NCBI GenBank assembly: GCA_905221605.1
Contig: CAJNDS010002192.1
Location: forward strand, 387,501 to 451,500
DNA length: 64,000 nt
From: Symbiodinium natans
Lineage: Eukaryota > Sar > Dinophyceae > Suessiales > Symbiodiniaceae
Direction: 5' to 3'
Made by a program: the position numbers and the translations under genes
Notes under the pieces: model-generated
What the model was told of the DNA's origin: nothing
Database searches by the model: none
The model's input: the letters and a program-made list of their open reading frames with translations, nothing else
Shown here: piece by piece, positions 24,501 through 37,048 of the stretch
Position numbering within the stretch: the first letter of the stretch is position 1
How the letters are laid out: every line of letters starts with the position of its first letter

Positions 24501-26082
24501 GCATTCAGGTGCAACAACTCTTGACTGTGGTCATGGGGATCGCATTTTGGTCGGTTCCTCCCGCAGCCTTGTACAGTCTGCACCAGTGGCGTCCACACAG
24601 TGCACGGTGCAGTATAGTTCTGCCAGGCCATGTTAAACAGAGAGTCAGATTCAGCCATTTGTAGCCGGCAGTGACGCTGCCACGGCAGCTGTTCCCTGCT
24701 GCAGCAGTGCTGTCCGCTTTGCAAACTTCGACGTTGACAGACTAGTGAGCCTTCCTGTCGAGGAGCGCGCAGCATTGTTGCAGGTACTCTCCGTACCAGA
24801 CCCGTCCCCAGCAGAACAGGGAGCAAAGCAAAAACAGACGCTTGCCGAGTGCTCTATCGTATAGGCTCCCTAGACTCGACAAGCTCCTTCAAAAGAGAGT
24901 CCTCGCGCCTCGAGTTTTTTTGGGGCTCGCTTCGCTGCCCCAAGCAGGCCCGGACAGGGCGCCAATTGCTGCACAACCCTCTCGTTCCTGTTTTCAAGTG
25001 GTGCTCCTTTGGAGAGGGTTTGGGAACTGACACCCAACGCTCCAGACCTGTATGGAGCCAGGCCGAACTACATGCTACCAACACCCTCGCCTCGAGAAAC
25101 TCTTTCATTCTCAGCCCCATGCAGGTTGGAGACAACCTCAGCCGAGCCTTGGTGTTGATAGGGTTTATGGTACAGTGTTTGGGGTTCAGGGTTTAGGGTT
25201 CAGGGTTTAGGGTTTTGGGGTTTAGGGTTTATAGGGTTTAGGGGCTTCGAGGATGTTCGAGGTGAGCGACCCACGGCTTCCTTCACCTCACTAAACGTTG
25301 GACAAGGTTGTTTCCGGTTTCTGGGGGACGAGGTAAGAACCACCGGTAGAACTCCATGATGCCCCCAAGACTTCCACGTAGCGTTCCATGATTGAAAGAG
25401 ACCCTACTTGTGAGGCGATGTAGCGTCATGTAGCGTCCAAAGTGTAACGAGATATCAGACCGCAGTAAGACATGGCGTTCGCTAACCCCAGCCACAACTT
25501 AATCTTAGAGCACGGCAAGCCTGAATGTCCAAGAAACGGGCACCTCTTGGCCTCTGCACCATGTTTGTTGCATTTTGTCGTTCTTGCCTTTACACTCGGG
25601 TTTGTGCGGGCATGTTTCCGCGTGGCTCGCCAGGCCTTCTTTGTAAGCCGCAAGGCTTAGACATTTTCGACTTCCTTGCTTGACATTTTCTGTGGTGCCG
25701 GTCATGCTCCACAAAACCATGAGTCGTGGGGGACACCAACAGAACATTACCCCACCGCTCCGTGTCCGTGACAAAAAAATGAGGGTGCCGTGCTTTAATC
25801 GTATGCATGCCATAGCCCTTCCCCGTTCCTTCACGATGCTTTGAGAAGTCAATTCCCAGAGGCATGTGTGAAGCATACAGTAGGAGGTAATGAACAAATG
25901 TTTGCCCGTAGTATGGGGCAAGCCTTAACTCACAGTCCTCCCAAAGACAGGTGTCTCACATCCGCAGGCGAGTGTTGTTTTGCATGCATCCTGTAGGGGG
26001 AATCAACCGTGTCGCAGCCACCAGGAAAAGCTTCTAACCAGACCTCAGTAACGAGTCCGTCCTGGACGAGCTGTAGCGTCGG

Positions 26083-26121
<39 letters not shown>

Positions 26122-29100
26122 CCTCGGGACGGCCCCTAAGGGGGCCAAGTGTGCACCAAGGAAGAGAGGGAGCGAGAAGGAGAAAAGGAAGCAGAAGAAG
26201 AAGAAACAGACTTGCAGGAATTGCGATGGGCAATGTTTCCCAGGGCCACCCGTGGCTGCGACTTGGTGGTGCATTTCTTCAGTTGCGAGGACAGCAGCCT
26301 AGAGGTCTGATGATGCATTTCCTGTCAAAGAGGCCGAATGCAGCACGGATATCCTAGCATTTTTGGGTTCTCCACTCCCCGGCAACAGGTTCTATGTGTA
26401 TGGGCCCGTCACCATCCTCGTGGTCTGGGTCGTCCGAAAGGAGCTTGAACCAGCAACCTTGCCCATCCTTGCCCCAAACCTCAAGAGATCCGAACCTTGA
26501 GGCGGCGCGGCCTTTGCCCTAAGCTCCCCCAAGTAGAATCTCTCGGAACTGAACCGCAAACCGTGCAAAGCCACGCCCTGCATCACGAAACTTCACGAAA
26601 CTTCGGAAGGAAACCATGAGCTCCATGCGACGCTTGGCAGATGCCGATTGATTCTCTGTGCCGTTTGCGAAGGGGCTGAAGGTTTTAGTTATTTGCTTTG
26701 TTCTTGTTTGTTTATTTCTGTGTTTGAGATGGGAGGGGTTTGAATTTGCGTCTGTGTTCTTTGGGAGCTGGATTGTTACAAACCGTTAAGGTTTTGTATT
26801 CCCACTTGAAGCCTTTAGCACCACAACAGCTTTCGCGCCCTCAGCTCAGGTATGTTTTGCAAGTCTCGATTCATTTGGCTGAAGCGCCTAGAGATCCCGC
26901 AGGCCTCGACCGTAATGGTCGAAGGCTCGGAATCCGAATCTTGGGTGTGGAGGGGGTCACTTAGGATCATGCATCTGTCAGTCACCCTAAACCCTAACCC
27001 TAAACCCTAAACCCGACTCCTCTTCCAAAAGAGGGCGTGTGGTGATTTTCTTTGTCCCTTTGCAATGAGATCTCTCCTCCCCGCTGCTCAAGCCGCAGGC
27101 ATCCCCGACGAGTACCAGTCGGATGAGAAAGTCCAGGATCGGACACGAAGTCAAGCGCTTCCTCCACACAAACCCCCCCCACCTCCCCCCGGTCGATCCC
27201 ATTTTTGGCCTTCGTCGACTCCCCCTTTTTAACTTTTTTTTTTACGAAGGCAACAAAAAGGCTCCAGGCTCTCGGCCTTCGTTGAGCTTAATTCGTCTTT
27301 TCCTGTGGGCGTCCTGGGGCCTTCGTCGAGCTTCCCCATCGTGCTGCTCGTCCCCCGTCCTGATGCGTTTACCCCTTCATTTTTTCGGCTCTATGTCAAG
27401 TTTATTTGGGTGTCAAAGCACGGTGCAGCACCCCCCCCTGAATGCCAGGAGTACTTCAGCCGAATGTTCAGCGCCGGTGACTTGAAGGAAAGACCCTGCT
27501 GTTGTGTCGACATGCTTAACAGCTGGAGTTGAGGATTCTGGCTGTAGCATGGCTCGTAGCCTGACCAATCATTACCAGAGAAGGTGTTGCTGTGATGCTT
27601 GCCTAGGCCTGCCATGCCTGGTTGGGTTGCCTGCCCCCAAGCCCTAAATCCGCTGCGCCTCGCCTGCTATGGTCGAGTGCGTCCAAACCCACTTCGCGAG
27701 GCCGTCCACATTTGCAAGAATATGCCCGAGTTAGAGGCAGCCGCTCGGCGACAGGAGCACGTACGGTCACACACACGCATGTGCCTGCGTTGGAATTTGG
27801 CTTCCCTGCACCCGCGCTCTATAATTGGTCCTTTGCTGCAACATGCAGCCCTCGGTAAAAGCCTGCAGTAGCCCTGCACACGTTGTGCTAAGCCTTCACC
27901 ATGTTCAGCGCCTAAGCCTTGACCACCAGGTCTATGCCGAGCTCCAGGCGGCGGTGTCCGCCCTGGCAAAAGTGGAGCAGGCCCTGAGCACCTAGACGTC
28001 AAGAAGCCACTGTTGGAGTCCTCCCTTGACCACAAAGGAGTGGGCGAACGATGGTCAGCCGGTGCCTTCGCAGAGCTTGGTGTACCAGTACAGGCTCTGA
28101 GGCCGAGAGTCCAAGAAACCGAACCTGATTGGAAGCCTGCATGCTTTTCCCGCACACGTCACAATCCCGGGTAGCCAAGGTTCGAGTACAGACTCTGTGA
28201 TCTGACACGATAGCACGTGGCAACGTACTTGGTGCCCATGCGAAGCATTGCGCCAGCGATTTCCCTGCCACGATCAGATCAACCTCACCTTCCTCCCTGC
28301 CCTGCTTAGACAACCCTCCAAGGAAACATGTTTGCATGCGGTCCTTCCTGGCTACACTTCCAGTACACAGATCAAGCTACAATTAGGGCTTCCTGAAGCT
28401 TGGACAGGGGGCACCCTTCGCGCATGGTTTGTAGTCTTTGGTTTCATTGGTCATCCCACTGGAGAGCATGCCTTTCATTCTGATACAGGTCTGGTTCTCT
28501 ACAAGCCACATCTACACTTGTTTGGGATTTGGGGCACACAAGGGTTCGGCAGAAACCTCGCGTATTTGAGCTTAGGCCGACAAGCGGCCAACAGTGAAGC
28601 CGCTGATGGGCAGCTCGCAAGATGCCATCGATTACTGGAAAGCGAAGGTCGAGGAGAAAAAGCAGGCCGAGAATCCGGTTTCATCTTGTCGCGGATGCTG
28701 TTTGGCAGCGAGCACTGGACCTCAAACCCTGAACACCACCGAGTTGCTGGAAGCCCGAGCATTTGCGAGCATTGTGTCACAGGAAGTGGTGCAGTATCGT
28801 GAAAGCGTCACGAAGGCCACATGCTTGCAACAGAGGCTATTCAATTCGAGGTTGAAGGGTTATCTTGCAGGCAACCAAGTCCGAGCGCACGCAGAGGGGT
28901 CTTGCTTGCGACAGTAATAGGGGCGGTGTCCTCGACCAGCTTGGCGAAAGTCAACCAGCACCTTCAACCAATGTGACCCTATTCGGAGAACTCCAAAGCT
29001 CTCCAAAGCTCTAGTGGCAGCGCCCAGAAGCTGTAAGGATGCCAAAGCAGGGGCCGGCGGAGTGCCTGAGTCGCACAAGAATCTCAGAGTGTTTTGGGTT

Positions 29101-32100
29101 CAGGGTTTAGGGTTTAGGGTTTAGGATGATTTGCGCATAGCTGGCTTTGCGGTGGCGCTGCTCTCAGAGTTCGGCCCCTTCCTCAGTCCTACGGAGGGGT
29201 CGTCGGCTCTTTGAGACAAGAGCATCCTTAGTGCACCTTTGAAGTTTCAGTTGGCTTCGGATGCTGGCTTTGTAATAAAGGAATCCTTTTCTATACTGTC
29301 TCAAGCTGAAGGTGAACGGGCACTCTGGCTTCGTGACTTTCACAGACTGCCGGAACGCCCGAGTGGCCGCCAGCACCAAGCCGCTTCATCTTGAAGGTAT
29401 GAAGACTGGATTCCGGTTTAGGGTTGAGGGTTGCCCGGATGCAAGACAGGGTTCAAGTTCAAGTCCCAAGCACGGAGAAGTAGCACGCGTAGGTAAGAGG
29501 GAGTATGCTCAAAAACATTCATCTCCAACACGTCGCAGAACTAAGAGCGCTGGGAGTTTTGATCCAATGCCCAAAGCCCTTGCGGAAAGAAAGGTTCTCC
29601 GCTGACCGGACGACCTGGCTCGTCTCGCAGGCCCCGGCACCGCAGGACGAGGGGTTCTTGAGTTACAGAGCTTTTGGGTCAGCGACGAGATGCAAAGCAT
29701 TGAAAGAGGCTTGGCGAGGGCAGAAGGACAGAGGTAGTCATGAGATGCGGGTCGTTGAGGACATCATTTGGTCGGACATGAAGGTGAATGTGGACCTCCG
29801 AACCGCCAAGCGGCTGATTGGCTCCTTGACCTAGAGGGTCGAAGCCATGGCCAAAGCGCCTCCAAAATCTTGTCGGCCTTGTAGAGCTGTTCTGCCTGCG
29901 ACAGTGGAAGTAGTTGACAAGCCTCATCAGTTAGCTCCTTGGTTGTGGCATGTAGCGGCGTTTAAGCCACGGGTCACTGAATCGTCTGAGGATGTCTTCG
30001 GCTACGTACTAATTCTGTCCCCTACCATCCATTGATCAATTTGCTTTGTTATGTGTATAGATATACGATGTGATGGCACCCACGGTGGGCCTGACCCCCC
30101 CCCCCTTTTTGGGCAATTCCGACTTTGAATTGGCACCCACAGCCCCAAGGACACTACATGTGCTTTGGACCTGAAAACGACAAGCCTATCGAACCCAAGG
30201 ATACGGGCTGGTGTTTGGCTTGTATGTGGCCTTCACACCGTTCTGTCTGTTTGCTGCTAAGCTGCAACTATTCGGGCTAATGGGCACAGGATTTGAGATA
30301 TTTGACCAACCGACACGTCCTGGAGAGATCATGCTCGTGGCAGTTGGGATGATCTTGGCCGCCTGGACCCTGCAGCAATGTACCAATCCGACTGTACGTG
30401 TCACGTCCGCGCGATTCCGAAAACGCGCGAGCGCAGAAGGTCCCAGAATATCCCGGGCCTGACAGGGCCCGGCAAGAAGGCTGTCTGTGAAAGAAGACCA
30501 AAGAGAGTGAGATGCTAATCCCAAACTGCGTCGTAGCACACCAGAAAGCATTCCCGAAGCTCCCCAGCCGAGATCACCAATCTGGCGACGACTATCAACC
30601 TTGGCCCATTTCAGTCCCTTTGGGCTGCATCTGTCTTCGCACTGGCCGGGAAGTCTGGATGTGGGTTTAGGGTTTAAGTTCAGGGTTGCTCCTGCTTACG
30701 GTTTAGGATTTGGGTGGGAGTGAAAATAGGGCCGTGATTCGTGGGAGGTGAGGGGACGCTACGTAGAACCGCTCCATTACAAGGGCAGGGCTTAAGGTGG
30801 AAGATGCAGGGGTGAGTTGAGGATTCAGTTGGCACCTGCTCAGTTCTCTGAGGCATAGGGTTTTAGTGACTTGATCATGAGCTCAGACAATATGCCTCTC
30901 TGCAGCAGACGAGCGGTCCCGGGGCACCTGCGAGGGCCCTGGGCGTCACATGACAAGGCTCCTGTCGGAGAAGGGAGAAGACATGCGTAGAAGAGCCGAG
31001 GGCTCTTACTTTTGCCACCAGGTTCCTCAAATCTTCAAAACTCCCAGCTACTAGCTTGAGATTGCTGCAAAGGCATACGCCCCAACATTGGGCTTGCTGA
31101 TCTTCCTCTCGTTTGCGCCCACTGCCACCTGACGGAGCATACCGAGTTCACAGGTTCAAAAGGATGATCCGGGTTGCGAAACACCCACAACGCCCTGTCA
31201 AGCACCCGCGCAAACCTGCACTCAGCCCGCAATCACATGTCTCAAAGTTCTGAGCTCGAAATGCCCCAAACACCCACAAGACTCGGAACATCCGGTGGCG
31301 TCGGGCCAGCAAGACCTGCCCCGCGGCCTAAGCGAAGCGGACGACACTAGAATACAGAGCAGCGACCCAAAAACGGCCCATCCCATCATTGTTCCAAGCG
31401 GCTCCCATATCCCAACCACATCCCTCTCAGATCCCTTTGCCAGGTTCTGATCAACATCTTCTCCTGGCTCTTCAACCTCAAGTCCGAGGCGAAGGGGAGG
31501 GAAGGGGGGTTAGGGGTTTTGGTGGGTTTGGGCTCAGGGATGTTCAGGGTGTAGGGTTGAGGGTTGAGGGAGGGTAGGGGTTTGGGGCTTGCAAAGGTTT
31601 GTTCGGGCCACTGGGGATTACACGACAAAGCCGCTCGCATCCCAGGTATGGTCGCAACTGGAGCTGCAGAACTGGCAGCTTGGAACACCTGGCTGTTGCT
31701 GGAGATCCGTGTGGTAGTATTAGTTGTTTTGTTTCCTGTCGAGGTTTCATTGTTTTTTCCAAGTGCAGTTCATTTTGCACGCGCTTGCTTGGGATCCGTT
31801 AAAGCAGCCTTGGGCCGCATTGGAAGAAGGCCATCAACATCATACAGCATGATTGTATGCGCTTGTGTTCGCAAGGATGTGCATCTGCAATTGTTCTCTG
31901 GTTGCCATGACGAATCAAAGTCTGTGAATGCACCCAGGTATTTCTGGTTCATGGTCTTCTTTGTGATAGGCGTCACTGTGGTCGGTCAGGACGGCATGCA
32001 TGACAAGCCCACTGCTGCAACAATAGTACAAGACTAGCGACTACGTAGCTCATCGACGAGGGCCTTCCGAAGAGCTCTGCAACTCTCATTAGCGCCGATC

Positions 32101-35100
32101 GACGGCTGAAGCGGTGTGGCTTCCAGACCACAATATATTATATATACCAAGCTCTACCCCATGCCAAAGTCAATCCTTCAACCAGGACTTCGTGAACTTC
32201 GTGCGACAGGCGGGGTGCTGAGGGGTCAGCCTGCAAGCCTGTACTGCTGCGGGGTGTCATGGCGTGGGGAAGCATGGCCTTCTGCAAGTTGTGAGATCCA
32301 GAAGCAAAGTGTAATATTTGGCGTGTAAAACCGTATGAGTAGGAATGAAGATAACATTCATTCCCTTGTGAAAGGATAGGGTAAGTTGTGCAAAAATTCG
32401 ATGGCGCTAGTGAGGGAAAAGCAGCGAAAGGGGGTTCATGGTCATATGGAGCACAGCCCAGTCTTCAGAACAGCTGGGTAACCCGTCCCTAAGCTCGAAC
32501 ACATATGCCCCAGATCAATGAACGAGCTATCCTGGCTGTTCTGGGCGAGGTTGCCGAAGATCCTCTGAAGCTTCCCATGGTTTTGGCGGAGAAGATTCTT
32601 GTTCTCAGACCGGTTCCTGGTTTGAGGGTTGAGTTGGGTGTGACTTGAACAGAACCATGTGTTTCGACGGACGCCAGCTCAGCGGCACAAGGCCGCCAGC
32701 GGCAAGAAGCTGCAAGATTCGAACAACAACGCCCTGAACCCGGACAGCCAAGCATCTGAATGGGGTGTACACTATAGGGCTTCAGAGGGCCCGCAGTTCC
32801 AAAAAATGCTCCTAGCCCTGGCAAGTTTGCAGAGTGAGTGCTAGGGAAATTCAAGAAGAAGCGGGTGGCATACTCCATGTCACTTGCAGCTTCGATTCGG
32901 GACGGACAGCGGGACTTTCTCCATGATAGCCTGATACCCTGAAGCCACGGATGCGACGTAGCGGAGCCGCCCTACCGAGACCTTCCGAAACCCTTGCCTG
33001 CCGAACGCCCATAAGGATGCCATCCTCCACCCACTACTACCTCAACTTCCTAGCGCTGCAGTGGGTCACACATGGGATGAACCTGACCCGCTATATCCAG
33101 GTGGGGGGGGGGGGCTATCTAACCTTTCCGTAACAAGGGCTGTAGCAGTCCGAACACAATCCTATCTGAGGGCTTGCGGTCGACTTGAAGTCAAGTACTG
33201 TTCTACATAAAGAGGGTGTTTGCAAATGTTCGCTTGTGCAGAACGACGAATCCTTCCAACATTGTGTTTGTAAGTGCGTGCTCTGCTCTACCTTTGGTAG
33301 CCTAGGATCCGATTATGACTGTGAATGAATGCTTGGAGGAATGCTTGCAGGAATGATCTGGCCTAAAAGCGCCTTGTTCACCGGTTGTTCGTTGTTCGCT
33401 TTGAGTAGCGGTCTTGGTCGCCCTGCCGCTTGTTCGTAGGCACAAGTCAGATCCGGAAATCCCCTAAGCCATAGGAAAGTCGAGTGAAACAAAGTACTAC
33501 GCCGCCTTGCAGAAAAGTGCCAATGCAGGCGAGGAGAGCTACAGGTTGAGTGATACTTTACCTCGTATCATAGGCTTCAAGCACAGACCCCCCAGTCGAT
33601 GGTAGCAGCTCCGTCCTTCGGAGGTGACCAAGTTCGTGGCCGCATCCAAGATCTGGAGCGAGCAGGAGCGTTTGAAGCCTTAGGCTTTACGAGTATCAGG
33701 TTTGGTAGGCGATCAGCAGGCTTTTGAATATATAATGTATATAAATAGATAGGAAAATAAATACAGACAAAAAATATGTACATATATATATATATTTATT
33801 TATTTATTTATATTTAGATTTATTTATACTGATATATTAATGTATATGTTTTATATATAATGCATGTAAGCTGCTCGATTTTCAAGATCTTTGGAGAGGA
33901 CGCCCGCGAGCTGTCAGAGCCGGAGGACCAGGACTACTACGGCATAGGCTCGAGGCCCGCGAGCCCAAGGTCTCAAAGCCTCAAGGCTTCTGTTGGGTTT
34001 AGGGTTTAGGGTTTAGGGTTTAGGGTTTAGGGTTTGTACTACTATTTGGCTGAAGAACCGTCCACTATTGCCCTTATAAGGAAGAATATTTAAATTTTGA
34101 TGCTGTCAGGCGTATGACTAGAGTTTTTGGGCTAGGGTTCCTTCAAAAATTCTGTTTCGTTGTTCAGCTTCCAAGTTGCAGGCATCATAGCTCAGTCCGA
34201 GATCTGCAATATTGATATAGTGCATTATATTGTGTTATATCGCATGACATGATATAAATAGAATGTCATATAATAGCGGTTTTAGTTTACGTAGGTCATG
34301 CTTGTCAGATTCCAGCTCTCTGCCTAGACCTCTGGATTACTTCCCCTGCTTCTTATATTCTACCAACCACCACCAGAACATTCAGTACTCAAGCAGCAAG
34401 TAGATGTAGATGTTTAGGCAGGACTGTAGCCCCCACGTGCAGGAGCGCGAGGTTTACCATCAACCTGCTCATTGCCATGATCTTCGGCACCATCTCGCCA
34501 CTAATGTACCTCTGCGTTACTTATTCTTTCTGGCTCTTTGCTTACTCCCCCTGGCTCTTTGCAAGGAATGAGATACGATATATAATTCTATGAAGGGTCA
34601 TATAGGGGTTATAAAGGCATATTTTTTTCCTCTTTCCCTACGAAGCATGGGGCCATCGAAGCACCCAGCAGAGTTCCCACATTGGGGGGGGGGGGGGGGG
34701 TGGTTTAGGGTTTAGGCTTTCGGCTTTAGGGTTTGGGGGGGGGGGGGGGGGGGGGGGGGGGGCGCTCCCGAAAGAGAGAAATACTTCGCGCGAGCACGAT
34801 TACCCAAGACCCCAATTTTCGGAAACACCGCAATAGCATTGTAATTAGAAATTGGCATTGTCTCCCGCCAAGGTCCCTACTAGCCTGGCTGAACTTCTTC
34901 ATTTGCCGCACTCTCAGACAAGCGTCTGAAAGCGACGAGCAATTCAAGCTATGTAGTTCCTACAGTGCCAGACTTCAGCACAGATCCTGAAGCAGCTCAG
35001 GTCGCGTCTTTTATGGATACCTTTTCGTCTATGCAGATTCTCCTTGGCAGATAGCTGCATTGAGTGGAGATTGCCGGAGCGCACTCAACTAGTCAACTAC

Positions 35101-35118
35101 CCAACACACACATATGTA

Positions 35119-35151
<33 letters not shown>

Positions 35152-37010
35152 CTATATATGTCGGCAGCAAATCCGAGTAGAGACGATCTCCTAACCATCA
35201 CAAACGCACCCCCGAATGCATCCGGGTATATTGGGCATAGTAGCAGACCTGATCTGTCACAGAACTATGGTCATTGACCCAGGGTACCAAAAAAGAGTAG
35301 TAAAAGTTGTAGTAGGAGCTGCAGCTTTTTTCGGAAAACATGCCAAGATAGCAGTATTGCAACAGCAATGCATGATAGCATTTATGATGACATAACAGGA
35401 GCTATTTACAGAAGGTATTGCCTAAGCCTGAGCAAGTGTACTCTTGCCGAGTTTCTGCATCCTCAGCAGTGATGAGTACGGCAGTCGAAGATAGGCGTTA
35501 CCGTTATAGCACCAACGTGTATACTGCAGACGGCTTAGTTCCACCGCCGGTAAGTAGTCTCAAAATGGGTTTAGACATGGCCGAACATGAAATACTGCGA
35601 TGCCGGGCCAGAAGAAGTCGAAGCATCAGAAAAATCACAGGTCGTAACTTCGACGACAGAACTAAAGCCTTGCTGCAAAAGGTGAAGCCTAAACCACCGG
35701 TTAAATCGTGTTAAGGCATACGAGAACTAGCCAAGTAAGCACTTTGGGATACTTTTGCCATTCAATCACACCGAGACAACATTGGAGCATCAAGCTAACC
35801 GAGCTTCAGAATTTGCGTCAAAAGTGCTTGCGTAGAGCCACACTGCATGCACCATTGCATCAGAGTCAGGAAACGAAGAAGTCTGACTCTGGTGGGTACT
35901 TCTTCATCACGCAGCTCCACCATGTGCTGCTCAGCAGGAGAGATCGGACTTGGGTCGTTTTTCGTGGCTGTGTGGTTGCCTCGAGCCCTTAAGTGCACAC
36001 CCACTCCCTCATTCGAAAGAACGTCCGCCCGGCGCGACGCATGTGTCACTGATTCAAGCACTGGTCCCTGCAGTAGGGGCTAGCGGCTAGCGCGCGTGGC
36101 ACCAGAGAGCGGCAGGAACACACGGGCCGCGAAGACCACAAATTATGAGGATGTGCAGCTAGCCCTCTCTGTCACCCCGCCTCTCTCCGTCTCTTTGCAG
36201 CTCCCCCCTCTTAAAGATGCAAGTCCGTGTTGAAACTCACCCACGTGAGAAGGAGAGGTGCGAACTTAGAGCCAGGGAAGTGTGCGCAAGTTGTGGGGTT
36301 TTGGATGTGTTGCTTTTCGTTGAGATGTTGGGAGAGTGTAGATCTCTTGAGTCTCAAGCCCTTTGGATCTGGTGTAGCTCCCCCATGTACGAGTCTCCTT
36401 CAGCTACTTCCCGTGATGCATCAGTAGATTCCCTAAACCCTAAACCCTAAACCCTAAACCCTAAACCCATGAACTGTGGGGACTCCAAGGTATGCGGGCC
36501 TCATCTTCTATACCTTGCTGATGATTGGCATGTTTCTGGACCCGGGGATGCATGGTTCTTGCTGCCGAAGAGAGCTGTGCTTAGGGTTTAGGGGGTAGAG
36601 CTGTCGTTTGCCAAGCAGCAAGCGCACTCCTCCAAGAAAATCAGAACCACCGTCGTAACCTCTCATCGCTACGAGCACCATGTTATCACGCCAGGAGACT
36701 GTTGGAACCGAGTCTTCCTTGCTTCCTGTCAAGTCCCACACAAGTTCGCTCCCATTGCGATCGCTGCGTAATTCACAGACTAGCCACAGACTAGCTGGCT
36801 AGCCATGGAGCAGCAACCTACAGTGGTGTCTATTACTTCATCACGACTGCAGACATGGCTCTTCGATGCGCAGGTTGCAACGCCAAAGTTTCAACCCGCA
36901 ACCCCAGCAGCGAATCAAACCGCAACATGCCCCGCTTAACTCACCTGCCCGACTGCTAGTCCTCATTTCCCGACTGGATATGACCCAGCTAGAATCGCCC
37001 CACCCCCCCC

Positions 37011-37048
<38 letters not shown>

